A DNA stretch of 6,050 nucleotides from CBDUQI01 sp965369325 (GCA_965369325.1 CBDUQI010000289.1:1-6050), one strand, 5' to 3'. Counted from the stretch's first letter, positions 1 to 6,050 are shown. Translations and numbers: made by a program. The notes: a model not told the origin generated them from the letters alone.

Positions 1-506
1 CTGGCGCGCGCGGCGTCCAGCTGCCGATCCAGCGTCTGCACCAGCCCCAGCTCGGTGTACACCTGTTCCGGCTGTTCGATATCGAGCTTAATCGCCTGCT
101 CAAAAGCCGTGATGGCCGGGGCATGCTCGCCCAGCCCTTTGTAGGCCTGACCCAGATTAAAAAACCCGTCGGCCAGTTGCGGCCGTTGCTGTATGAGGGC
201 TGTAAAAGCCTCCCGGGCGCTGGCATTGTCATTGGTCGCCAGGGCAAGGTAGCCGGCTTCGGCCAGCACATCGGGGCTCCCGGGCATCAGTTGCTGAATC
301 CGCGCCAGCGCCTCGCGCGCCGCGCCGTATTGCCCCCGTTGTCGCTCCACTCGGGCCAGCATCAACCACGCAATCGGCATGGCCGGCGCCACCTGCAATA
401 CCTCGCGATACGCCCGTGCTGCTTCGACCAGCTGCCCCTGTTGCTGCAGGGCCGCCGCTTGCATCACTTGCGCTTTTAACTGCTCGATTGAGAGGGTGCC
501 AGACAA
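1..506 (-). CDS. TPR-repeat protein, N-terminal part (runs off left edge); possible TPR/sulfotransferase family
   Basis: The reverse strand is open from this start to base 1 and encodes about 168 residues before leaving the window. Counting from the internal ATG at 464, it reads as consecutive 34-residue TPR-like helix pairs: helices near QLVEAARAYREVLQ, then an AWLMLARVERQRGQYGAAREA unit, a LAEAGYLALATNDNASAREA unit and a DGFFNLGQAYKGLGEHAPAI unit. Gly/Ala/Tyr and Pro fall at typical TPR consensus places. TPRs are protein-interaction scaffolds. The arrangement resembles the N-terminal half of TPR-sulfotransferase fusions common in gammaproteobacteria, but no sulfotransferase residues are in view, so that is inference. 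The start is uncertain. A TTG at 506 has a GGA six bases upstream and keeps the first helix (SIEQLKAQVMQ) intact. GTG at 467 and ATG at 464 are alternatives that cut into that helix. No ATG lies upstream in frame before the in-frame stop near 595. There is no signal peptide, so it is probably cytoplasmic. Confidence 0.82.
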   Translation of the reverse strand, partial: MSGTLSIEQLKAQVMQAAALQQQGQLVEAARAYREVLQVAPAMPIAWLMLARVERQRGQYGAAREALARIQQLMPGSPDVLAEAGYLALATNDNASAREAFTALIQQRPQLADGFFNLGQAYKGLGEHAPAITAFEQAIKLDIEQPEQVYTELGLVQTLDRQLDAARA

Positions 507-549
507 CGATGTTCCATCCAGTGCGTACGCCAACGGAGCTGCGATGTTA

Positions 550-579
550 GCGGGCTGCCCCTGGCAGGGGAAATCCCGC
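550..579. repeat. Nested inverted repeat in divergent intergenic region
   Basis: Inner arms CCCCT (558-562) and AGGGG (566-570) flank a 3-nt loop; as duplex DNA this is CCCCTG-G-CAGGGG. Outer arms GCGGG (550-554) and CCCGC (575-579) pair around it, leaving internal loops of 3 and 4 nt. It lies 43 bases upstream of the likely TPR-gene start and about 170 bases upstream of the hydrolase start. It could be an operator for a dimeric regulator or a leader hairpin of the minus-strand transcript. There is no T-tract on either side to make it a standard terminator. The structure is seen directly; any role is inferred. Confidence 0.35.
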
Positions 580-693
580 CGGACGCGCGCTTGTCACCTG
601 AGCCCATATCGAATCGCTACGCTGTGGGCCGGAACATCGCCAGCGAAGTGGCAAAACCTGTAATCTGTGCGCCTTTGTTCGGGCACGGAGCGC

Positions 694-699
694 TATGAT
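694..699 (+). promoter_or_regulatory. Possible -10 box (TATGAT) for the hydrolase-natAB operon
   Basis: TATGAT matches five of six positions of the sigma-70 -10 consensus and would start transcription near 706, giving a leader of about 45 bases before the ATG at 751. The -35 side is poor: the hexamer at 17-bp spacing is GCCTTT, and the TTGTTC at 675-680 is only 13 bp away. It would need an activator or another sigma factor, or the match is chance. Confidence 0.3.
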
Positions 700-750
700 C
701 CGTCTGTTGTCCGCCAACCCAGCACACCACCCCAGGAATACCTGCCACGT

Positions 751-2250
751 ATGCATCGATTGCGCTTTGTACTGCTACCGACGCTCGCTATATGCGTTGG
801 CCTGATCAGGCCAGCCACCGCCAGCGAGTCGGCACAAGCCACCCTAACGCTGGAGGACTGCCGAATCACAGACGTCAGCGGCTTGCGCACCACCGGTGCG
901 CGATGCGGATGGCTGGCACGCCCGGAGAACCCGGAGCAGCCCGATGGTACGCAGATTAAGTTGTACGTCGCGGTTATCCCGGCGCTAAGCAGCGAGCCGG
1001 CGCGCGATGCTATCTTCGCCATCGCCGGCGGCCCAGGCGGCGCCTCTACCGAGGCATTCGGCCAGTTTACCGCGGCCTTCTCGCGCGCTATGCCCACGCG
1101 CGACTTGGTGCTGGTGGACCAGCGCGGCACCGGCCGCAGCCATCCGCTGGAGTGCCCGACCGATGAGGTGGATGCCAGCACCGAGCTGGACGCCGAGGCG
1201 ATGCGGGAATTCGCCAAACAGTGCGCGCAGGCGCTGGAGGCAGACCTGCGCTACTTCACCACCAGCGTGGCGGTGCAGGACATCGAAGCAGTACGCCAAG
1301 CGCTGGACTACGAATCACTCAATATCTACGGCGTGTCCTACGGCACCCGTGTCGCCCTGCATTACCTGCGCCGCTATCCGCAAAGTGTGCGCACGCTAAT
1401 TATTGATGGCGTGGTCCCCGCGCAAGTGCCGCTTGGCCCGGAGATTGCGTTGGATGCACAGCAGGCACTGGACAACCTGTTCGCGCGCTGTGCCAGCCAG
1501 CCCGACTGCGATAAGCGGTTTCCCGAACTAGCCGCTAAGTTCGAGCAGTTGCGCGAGCGCGTTGAGCAAACCGATGTGACGTTGACGCTGCCCGACCCCA
1601 CCACCGGACAAGCGCGCGAACTCATCATGAATACGGCACAGCTCAGCATGGCTATCCGCCTGCTCAGCTACTCGCCTTACACCATGTCACTGATCCCCAT
1701 GCTCATCGACGAGGCGGTGACCCACGACAACCTGCACCCGCTGGCGGCCCAGGCCATCATGACCGGGGAGCAGTTGGGCGAGATGCTTAGCTACGGCATG
1801 CACAACTCGGTGATGTGCGCCGAGGACATTCCTTTTTATGGTGAGCTTACCGATCGCGGCGCCCTGGCCGATACCTACCTTGGCGTGATGCAGGTGGATG
1901 TACTGGCGGCCGTTTGCGAATCGTGGCCGCGCGGTGTGATGGACGAGGACTTCAAGCAACCGGTACGCAGCGACAAGCCCGTGCTGCTGCTCTCGGGCGC
2001 AGCCGATCCCGTCACGCCACCGCGCAATGCGCAGCGTGCCATTGGCACGCAGCACGAGGAACCCTATTTGAGCAATGCACTGCATGTCGTTGCCGACGGC
2101 CAGGGCCACGGCATCGCAACGGTGGGGTGTATGCCAAAACTGCTGGGCGAGTTTATCGAAACCGCCAGCCTGGACGCGCTGGACGTGAGTTGCATGGATC
2201 GGGTTGGCGCCACACCGTTTTTTGAATCCTTTGTCGGACCCGCCCCTTAA
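751..2250 (+). CDS. Secreted alpha/beta hydrolase, S33 peptidase family (tripeptidyl-aminopeptidase-like)
   Basis: This 499-residue protein is predicted to be exported and to hydrolyse peptides or related amide/ester substrates outside the cytoplasm. Residues 1 to about 24 form a Sec signal peptide: MHRLR, a hydrophobic core (LLPTLAICVGLI), then an ATA-S or TAS-E cleavage site. The fold signature is clear: GGPGGA (93-98, oxyanion region), DQRGTGRS (123-130), nucleophile elbow GVSYGT with Ser196, Asp419 in GAADPVTPP, and His453 in GHGI. The last two lie in the C-terminal TAP-like segment that usually follows an abhydrolase_1 core in this family. The length is normal for the family. The mature part has ten cysteines, an even number that suits disulfides in the periplasm. 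An open extension back to GTG 667 exists, but ATG 751 is chosen because the signal peptide begins there and AGGA (734-737) precedes it, at a rather long 13-base spacing. It is first in an operon with the two transporter genes. The fold and triad are strong; the substrate is unknown. Confidence 0.93.
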   Translation: MHRLRFVLLPTLAICVGLIRPATASESAQATLTLEDCRITDVSGLRTTGARCGWLARPENPEQPDGTQIKLYVAVIPALSSEPARDAIFAIAGGPGGASTEAFGQFTAAFSRAMPTRDLVLVDQRGTGRSHPLECPTDEVDASTELDAEAMREFAKQCAQALEADLRYFTTSVAVQDIEAVRQALDYESLNIYGVSYGTRVALHYLRRYPQSVRTLIIDGVVPAQVPLGPEIALDAQQALDNLFARCASQPDCDKRFPELAAKFEQLRERVEQTDVTLTLPDPTTGQARELIMNTAQLSMAIRLLSYSPYTMSLIPMLIDEAVTHDNLHPLAAQAIMTGEQLGEMLSYGMHNSVMCAEDIPFYGELTDRGALADTYLGVMQVDVLAAVCESWPRGVMDEDFKQPVRSDKPVLLLSGAADPVTPPRNAQRAIGTQHEEPYLSNALHVVADGQGHGIATVGCMPKLLGEFIETASLDALDVSCMDRVGATPFFESFVGPAP

Positions 2251-2262
2251 GGACACGCCTGT

Positions 2263-2994
2263 ATGATTGAAGCCAAACAACTGGCCAAAGCATTCGGTGA
2301 GGTGCAGGCCGTGAGCGATGTGTCGTTCCGTGCACCGGACGGTCGCGTCACCGGCCTGCTCGGCCCCAACGGGGCAGGCAAATCCACCACCTTGCGCATG
2401 CTGTACTCCATTCTTCGGCCCGACACCGGCAGTGCCAGCGTGGATGAGGTATCGGTGCACGAGCAGCCGTTGCAGGCGCGCGCGCGCATGGGCGTGCTGC
2501 CGCATGCGCCGGGGGTGTATCAGAACCTGACCGCGCGCGAAAACGTGCGCTACTTCGGACGACTGTACGGACTGAAGGGCGATGCGCTTGAGCAGCGCAT
2601 CGAGGAGCTGTTCACGCTGCTGGATCTGCACGAGTTTGCCGATCGACGCGCCAAGGGGTTCTCGCAGGGGCAGCGGACCAAGGTCGCACTCGCGAGAGCG
2701 ATGGTGCACAACCCCGGCAATCTGCTGCTGGACGAGCCCACCAACGGGCTGGATGTGATGGCGACCCGATCGCTGCGTGACCTGATTCGCCATTTTCGTG
2801 AGGAAGGGCGCTGCGTATTGTTCTCCAGCCACATCATGCAGGAGGTGGCCGCCCTGTGCGATGAGATTGTGATTATCGCGCACGGCCGGGTGGTCGCGTC
2901 CGGCACGGCGGACACGCTGCGAGAGCGTTTTGAGGTGGACGACTTAGAGGATGCGTTTGTGCGAGCGATCGGCAGCGTGGAGGGTCTGCAGTAA
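2263..2994 (+). CDS. natA: ABC transporter ATP-binding protein, NatA type
   Basis: This 243-residue cytoplasmic ATPase should energise the adjacent ABC-2 permease. The motifs appear in order: Walker A GPNGAGKST (34-42), Walker B LLLDEPTNGLD (154-164, with Glu158 as the catalytic base), and H-loop His190 in SSH. The signature sits at 133-137 as FSQGQ rather than LSGGQ, a variant often seen in NatA/drug-export ATPases. The Q-loop region reads GVLPHAPGVY (77-86), with His81 where many ABC ATPases have Gln. The family, named for Bacillus NatA, drives export (sodium in the founding member), but related ATPases move other substrates, so sodium should not be assumed. AAGGA at 2249-2253, overlapping the hydrolase stop, lies 9 bases before the ATG, which fixes the start and ties the two genes together. 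The stop overlaps the permease start by one base. Confidence 0.95.
   Translation: MIEAKQLAKAFGEVQAVSDVSFRAPDGRVTGLLGPNGAGKSTTLRMLYSILRPDTGSASVDEVSVHEQPLQARARMGVLPHAPGVYQNLTARENVRYFGRLYGLKGDALEQRIEELFTLLDLHEFADRRAKGFSQGQRTKVALARAMVHNPGNLLLDEPTNGLDVMATRSLRDLIRHFREEGRCVLFSSHIMQEVAALCDEIVIIAHGRVVASGTADTLRERFEVDDLEDAFVRAIGSVEGLQ
2979..2984 (+). promoter_or_regulatory. Shine-Dalgarno site of natB inside natA
   Basis: GGAGGG lies 9 bases before the ATG at 2994, inside the last codons of the ATPase gene. Together with the TAATG stop/start overlap (2992-2996) it supports translational coupling and fixes the permease start. Confidence 0.75.
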
Positions 2995-4163
2995 TGGGCC
3001 ACGCACTGATCGTGATGATGAAAGAGATCATCGATAACCTGCGCGACCGGCGCACGCTGGCCTCTGCGCTAATCTACGGGCCGTTGTTTGGCCCGCTGAT
3101 GTTTACCTTCATGATCAACCTGATGCTCGACCGTGCCATCGACAAAGTGGACGAAGCGCTGCCACTGGCCGTGGTGGGCAGCGAGCTGGCGCCCAACATG
3201 ATGCGCTTCCTGGAACAGAACAACGTCGAGATCAAAGCGCCACCGGAAGATCCGCGCCAGGCGATCCAGGATGGCGATGTGAACGTGGTGCTGATCATCC
3301 CGCCGACCTTTACCGAGCAGTTCACCAGCGGCGTGCCCGCGCGCGTGGAGCTGCTGGCCGACAGCAGCGATCGGGACGGCTCGCGGGACTCCGGTCGTGC
3401 CCGTACGATATTGCGCACGTACTCAAATACCCTGTTGCAGCAACGCATGATGGTGCGCGGGGTCAGCCCGCTGGCGCTTAGCGTGCTGAATATCGAAGAC
3501 GTTGACACCGCGACACCCACCGGCCGCTCGGTGCTGGTACTCGGAATGATGACGTACTTTGTGCTGTTCGCCACGCTGGTTGGCGGCATGTATCTGGCGA
3601 CCGACACCACCGCAGGCGAGCGCGAGCGCAATTCACTGGAGCCGTTGCTGGCATTGCCGGTGACTCGCGGCGCACTGATCAGCGGCAAGATCGCGGCGAC
3701 CGCGGTGTTCTCACTGGTGTCGCTGGCGATTACGGTATGCGCGTTTTCCATCTGCCTTCAGTATGTGCCGCTGCAGCAGCTTGGCATGAGCGCCAACTTT
3801 GGTCCCACGGTCGCGCTGGCGGTGTTTGCCTTGCTGGTGCCCTTCGCCTTGCTTAGTGCGTCGATGCTGACGGTGGTGGCCTCGTTTACGCGCAGCTACA
3901 AAGAGGCGCAGACCTATCTGTCGATCTTTTTGATTATCCCAACGCTGCCGATTGCCTTTGCCTCGATCCTCGGCTTGCGGGCGGAGATGTGGATGATGCT
4001 GATTCCCAGTCTGAGTCAGCACCTGTTGATTACCGACATGATCAAGGGCCAGGCGGTCGACATGGGGCATGTCACCATCTCGGTGGCCGCGACGGCGCTG
4101 ATTGCACTAGGGCTGGCCTGGGTGGCCGCGCGGTTGTATCAGCGCGAGGCGATTGTCGGCTAG
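2994..4163 (+). CDS. natB: ABC-2 type transporter permease, NatB type
   Basis: This 389-residue inner-membrane protein is the partner of the upstream ATPase. A short amphipathic N-terminal helix (about 5-20) precedes six predicted membrane segments: about 22-45, 180-202, 230-255, 270-298, 306-328 and 359-381. Between segments 1 and 2 lies a soluble region of about 135 residues, probably periplasmic, as is usual for NatB and related ABC-2 permeases. After segment 2 comes the family hallmark TTAGERERNSLEPLL (205-219), followed by LPVTRGALISGK, the cytoplasmic coupling region that contacts the ATPase. The length is typical. The start is fixed by GGAGGG 9 bases upstream and the one-base overlap with the ATPase gene. 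It is the last gene of the plus-strand operon; a convergent gene ends 66 bp further on. The transported substrate cannot be deduced. Sodium export is the activity of the founding family member, but peptide, lipid or drug export is equally possible. Confidence 0.93.
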   Translation: MGHALIVMMKEIIDNLRDRRTLASALIYGPLFGPLMFTFMINLMLDRAIDKVDEALPLAVVGSELAPNMMRFLEQNNVEIKAPPEDPRQAIQDGDVNVVLIIPPTFTEQFTSGVPARVELLADSSDRDGSRDSGRARTILRTYSNTLLQQRMMVRGVSPLALSVLNIEDVDTATPTGRSVLVLGMMTYFVLFATLVGGMYLATDTTAGERERNSLEPLLALPVTRGALISGKIAATAVFSLVSLAITVCAFSICLQYVPLQQLGMSANFGPTVALAVFALLVPFALLSASMLTVVASFTRSYKEAQTYLSIFLIIPTLPIAFASILGLRAEMWMMLIPSLSQHLLITDMIKGQAVDMGHVTISVAATALIALGLAWVAARLYQREAIVG

Positions 4164-4175
4164 GACGAGCGTTGG

Positions 4176-4197
4176 TCTGCGAGCCGAAGCTCACAGA
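4176..4197 (-). terminator. Hairpin with UUCG tetraloop downstream of lipoprotein gene
   Basis: Nine paired positions surround a four-base loop. Read on the minus strand, the stem is TCTGTGAGC / GCTCGCAGA with one G-U wobble and a C(UUCG)G tetraloop, an especially stable RNA loop. On the plus strand the same position becomes a C-A mismatch and the loop is CGAA, so the structure favours the minus transcript, whose stop codon is at 4230. No U-tract follows, so it may stabilise the 3' end or assist termination rather than act as a classic intrinsic terminator. Confidence 0.45.
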
Positions 4198-4212
4198 GAA
4201 AACGGCACCGTC

Positions 4213-4238
4213 AAACACCCCGAAGCGGGCTAGTGTTT
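4213..4238. terminator. Candidate bidirectional terminator in the convergent gap
   Basis: Arms AAACAC (4213-4218) and GTGTTT (4233-4238) pair, and inside them CCCG (4219-4222) pairs with CGGG (4226-4229) around a 3-nt loop. A 3-nt bulge (4230-4232) is exactly the complement of the TAG stop of the minus-strand lipoprotein gene. On the plus strand the hairpin ends in GTGTTTAT, a weak U-tract 50 bases after the natB stop. On the minus strand it ends in GGTGTTTG. It is well placed to end both transcripts. Confidence 0.5.
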
Positions 4239-5870
4239 ATCGGCGAGCACGGCACGCAGCCGTGCCAGCTCAGCGCCAATCTCAGACCAACCGAGATCCA
4301 CTTGTGGATCATACTGACGGACATGCAGCGCGGCACGTTGCACGTCGATCAACTGCTTGATGAGACGTGTGTCTTCGCCAGCACCATCTGCATCCAGCTG
4401 CGCATGCATCAATGCCAGCGCCCGCGCAAGATCGTCGGCATCCTCCGCGTGAACATCGAAAACCCCTGGCGTCCCCGCGAACGGGCTTTCGGTGAAATTC
4501 GCCGACCAGTCGTAGCGCCAACGTCCCAACTGGTCGGGCGCGAACGTAACTTGCCAGGTGTTCCCGCCCTGATAGGTCGCGGTGGTGCGATGGATTACCC
4601 CGGCCGGCGAGCGGAACCGCCATTGCACCGCCTGTTTTTCCGGCGGCCCAGTCGTTACCCAGGTATCGGTAATGGAAGCGGTGAACGTTTCATCCAGGGA
4701 GATTGGGTTGGTCAGGGCGGCAACCCGAAATTGCACCTTGATCCACGGCAGCGTCTGACCGGACGTCAGCGGACGCCAGTCGGTCACTTTGTTGTCCGCA
4801 GTGTAGCCGCGCACTTGCAGACGCGCGGGGCGATTCGCATCCACGACGACGGCAGCCGGCGCATCCGCAAGTGCCACCACATCACTGGTATAACGTCGCC
4901 CGTGCTCCAGCCACAGTGCTTGTTGCCAAAGCACTGAGCTCGCATGCGGTCGCCAGCTCACCTTGAGGGCAGGGCGTCGTTGGATGGCAATGCCATCGCC
5001 CTCGTCACCGGAAAACACCGTCAGCCGCCGCCCCGGCAGATCTTCGTGATAGTCGCTTGCTTTGAGCAACAGGTTCATCGGCCCGCGGCGTTCGAGCCGG
5101 AACTGAAGATACTCAGCCATGCGCGGCGACATCAGCGTCAGCACCTGATCGCCAGGCGTGTACTCGACGGCCGCCAGCGGCATCGCGTAGGTGTCGGCGC
5201 CGGCAGCACCGTGCGCACGCATTGAACCTTGCTCACCCCACTGACCCGCCGCCGCGCTTGCGCCGGGCAAGCCCCAGGGGGTTTGCTCAGCGGCACGGTC
5301 CTGCCACCAGACCTCGGCGCTTGCCGGTGCGCTGTTGTTATTGCGTTCCACTCCGCCCCGCCCGGGTCGGTAGTCGCCGCGAAGCGGATAGAGGTACAGC
5401 GACATCGGATGCTCTGAGCCGTATTCGATATGCAGCGACATCGATGCCGTCTCTACGGTGGACATGGCGGGCAGACGTACATCCTCCCACTTGTACAGAT
5501 TGCGGAACAGCTCCGGTTCCTGGCGACCGCGGCTGGCGCGGCGCCCTACCCGCGTATGGATCTGGCTGACCTGGTTCCACCCCCAACGTACCGATCCATC
5601 CAGGAAACCGCGCAAGTCGTTGTCTTCCATGCCAGCATAGTCGTGCCCGTTAACGAACGTGGAATGGATGAGCGGACCGGACTTATCCGCTCGGCCGGGC
5701 TCTACGGCCAGTGAGAGAACGTAGAGATGTGCGCGCAGATCGACCGGCTCTGGCGGTGGCGCCAAGGGTGGATCGAGATGCTTGGGCGGCGCGCAGCCGG
5801 CCAGCGCTAGCACTGTGAGTGTCGCAATCGCACAGTCGATAAGCGCCATTCGTCCAGACACGACGCTCAT
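4230..5870 (-). CDS. Lipoprotein with DNRLRE/CBM96-like and DUF5060-like domains
   Basis: This is a 546-residue predicted outer-membrane lipoprotein. Residues 1-25 form a lipoprotein signal peptide with Arg7, a hydrophobic core and lipobox LALAGC. Cys26 would be lipidated, and Ala at +2 favours the outer membrane. A proline-rich linker (28-42) follows. Residues about 65-310 resemble a DNRLRE/CBM96-type beta domain: a LYKWEDVRLPAMSTV strand pair, SMSLHIEY, a W-rich loop with TPWGLPGA, and an ending in RRPALKVSW. After a beta-rich middle (about 311-385), residues 390-473 match the DUF5060 pattern: TNP, then YQGGNTWQVTFAPDQLGRWRYDW. DUF5060 usually precedes glycoside-hydrolase-like domains, but none follows here. 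The tail (475-546) is instead helical. It may bind or organise polysaccharide at the surface; this is inference. Met1 is preferred to Met8 because only Met1 supplies a positive charge; the upstream Shine-Dalgarno is weak. The upstream gene ends 28 bp away on the same strand, so the two are likely co-transcribed. Confidence 0.88.
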   Translation of the reverse strand: MSVVSGRMALIDCAIATLTVLALAGCAPPKHLDPPLAPPPEPVDLRAHLYVLSLAVEPGRADKSGPLIHSTFVNGHDYAGMEDNDLRGFLDGSVRWGWNQVSQIHTRVGRRASRGRQEPELFRNLYKWEDVRLPAMSTVETASMSLHIEYGSEHPMSLYLYPLRGDYRPGRGGVERNNNSAPASAEVWWQDRAAEQTPWGLPGASAAAGQWGEQGSMRAHGAAGADTYAMPLAAVEYTPGDQVLTLMSPRMAEYLQFRLERRGPMNLLLKASDYHEDLPGRRLTVFSGDEGDGIAIQRRPALKVSWRPHASSVLWQQALWLEHGRRYTSDVVALADAPAAVVVDANRPARLQVRGYTADNKVTDWRPLTSGQTLPWIKVQFRVAALTNPISLDETFTASITDTWVTTGPPEKQAVQWRFRSPAGVIHRTTATYQGGNTWQVTFAPDQLGRWRYDWSANFTESPFAGTPGVFDVHAEDADDLARALALMHAQLDADGAGEDTRLIKQLIDVQRAALHVRQYDPQVDLGWSEIGAELARLRAVLADKH

Positions 5871-5886
5871 CGAACTGGCAACCTAA

Positions 5887-5898
5887 CCGCGTCCGCGG
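5887..5898 (-). other. Small GC hairpin between stop of upstream gene and lipoprotein start
   Basis: CCGC (5887-5890) pairs with GCGG (5895-5898) around a 4-nt loop, directly after the TAG of the upstream gene and 17 bases before the lipoprotein ATG. There is no U-tract, so it is not an intrinsic terminator. It could tune translation of the lipoprotein or protect mRNA. At only four base pairs it may also be chance in GC-rich DNA. Confidence 0.25.
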
Positions 5899-6050
5899 CT
5901 AGGCCGTCTTGGCCAACTCCGCCCGAGCGTCGTTGTCGCTTTCGAACCGAGCCATCCAATCCTCCGCAGCTTTGTACTTGACCAGGAAGCCGCCTAGCAC
6001 CAGGTAGTCCAGATTGCCTACCAGGAACGCGCGAACCGCATCGCGAGGCG
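5899..6050 (-). CDS. Unrecognised protein, C-terminal 49 residues (runs off right edge)
   Basis: The minus strand is open from the window edge to a TAG at 5901-5899. The visible residues read PRDAVRAFLVGNLDYLVLGG, then FLVKYKAAEDWMARFESDND, then ARAELAKTA. Composition is that of a real protein: an amphipathic helix with mixed charge (AAEDWMARFESDNDARAEL) preceded by a hydrophobic stretch (NLDYLVLGGFLV). Codon choice favours G/C at third positions as in the neighbours. I do not recognise the family. The gene sits 28 bp upstream of the lipoprotein gene on the same strand, with no terminator between them, so they are probably one operon. Confidence 0.7.
   Translation of the reverse strand, partial: PRDAVRAFLVGNLDYLVLGGFLVKYKAAEDWMARFESDNDARAELAKTA

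Larger units (their letters stand above)
507..750. other. Divergent intergenic region (about 244 bp)
   Basis: This gap separates the leftward TPR gene from the rightward hydrolase operon, so promoters for both directions should lie here. Short open frames cross it in several frames, but none has a credible ribosome site or protein-like composition. It holds the nested inverted repeat at 550-579 and a TATGAT box at 694-699. I could not find a convincing sigma-70 promoter (both boxes well spaced) for the minus strand. Confidence 0.6.

Noticed and set aside
123..479. Plus-strand open frame opposite the TPR gene
   Set aside because: The minus strand reads as regular TPR helices, while the plus frame has no domain pattern and no ribosome site.
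667..750. N-terminal extension of the hydrolase to a GTG
   Set aside because: The extra 28 residues precede a normal signal peptide, have no ribosome site before the GTG, and would bury the signal sequence inside the protein.
1687..2883. Long open frame on the minus strand (about 398 codons)
   Set aside because: It lies opposite the hydrolase and ATPase genes, across their junction and their conserved motifs, and is rich in His, Gln and Arg, as expected for the shadow of GC-rich coding DNA. It has no recognisable domain.
3074..3751. Minus-strand open frame of about 225 codons opposite natB
   Set aside because: It is Ser/Arg/Thr-rich with no domain, and lies opposite the well-defined ABC-2 permease including its conserved GERERNSLEPLL motif.
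4233..4937. Open frame on the plus strand (about 234 codons)
   Set aside because: It lies opposite the lipoprotein gene, whose signal peptide, lipobox and domain patterns are coherent; the plus-strand translation shows no domain pattern and a shadow-like composition.
5849..5870. Shorter start (Met8) for the lipoprotein
   Set aside because: Starting at Met8 removes the only positive charge before the hydrophobic core, which a lipoprotein signal peptide normally needs. It remains possible because neither start has a strong Shine-Dalgarno.
1..6050. CRISPR arrays, tRNA/rRNA genes, insertion sequences, attachment sites
   Set aside because: No regularly spaced direct repeats, cloverleaf-like segments, transposase motifs or terminal inverted repeats were seen on either strand by eye.

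Overview
The window is GC-rich (about 60% G+C by eye), tightly packed bacterial chromosome with Gram-negative hallmarks: a secreted, cysteine-rich S33-type hydrolase, an outer-membrane-type lipoprotein, and what looks like the start of a TPR/sulfotransferase-like protein. Together these fit a gammaproteobacterium, perhaps of the Xanthomonadales/Nevskiales kind. That placement is inferred from protein style only. No RNA genes, CRISPR array, insertion sequence or phage genes were seen.

Layout. (1) Bases 1 to about 506, minus strand: the N-terminal part of a tetratricopeptide-repeat protein that runs off the left edge. (2) About 507-750: a divergent intergenic region with a nested inverted repeat and a possible -10 box. 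(3) 751-4163, plus strand: a compact three-gene operon. It encodes a secreted alpha/beta-hydrolase of the tripeptidyl-aminopeptidase-like S33 family, a NatA-type ABC ATPase (12 bp downstream, with its Shine-Dalgarno overlapping the hydrolase stop), and a NatB-type ABC-2 permease whose start codon shares one base with the ATPase stop. (4) 4164-4229: a short convergent gap with two hairpins, one of which contains the stop codon of the opposing gene. (5) 4230-5870, minus strand: a 546-residue lipoprotein with a DNRLRE/CBM96-like beta region, a DUF5060-like beta-sandwich and a helical tail. (6) 5899-6050, minus strand: the last 49 residues of an unrecognised protein, 28 bp upstream of the lipoprotein gene and probably co-transcribed with it.

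How the genes fit together. NatA and NatB should form an inner-membrane ABC transporter. The hydrolase in front of them is predicted to act in the periplasm or outside the cell, probably on peptides or small esters/amides, so the operon may pair export with extracytoplasmic hydrolysis. The substrate cannot be read from the sequence. The lipoprotein carries carbohydrate-associated domain types but no recognisable catalytic domain, which suggests binding or scaffolding at the cell surface. It is the least conventional gene here. I saw no clear evidence of a wholly new defence or mobile system.
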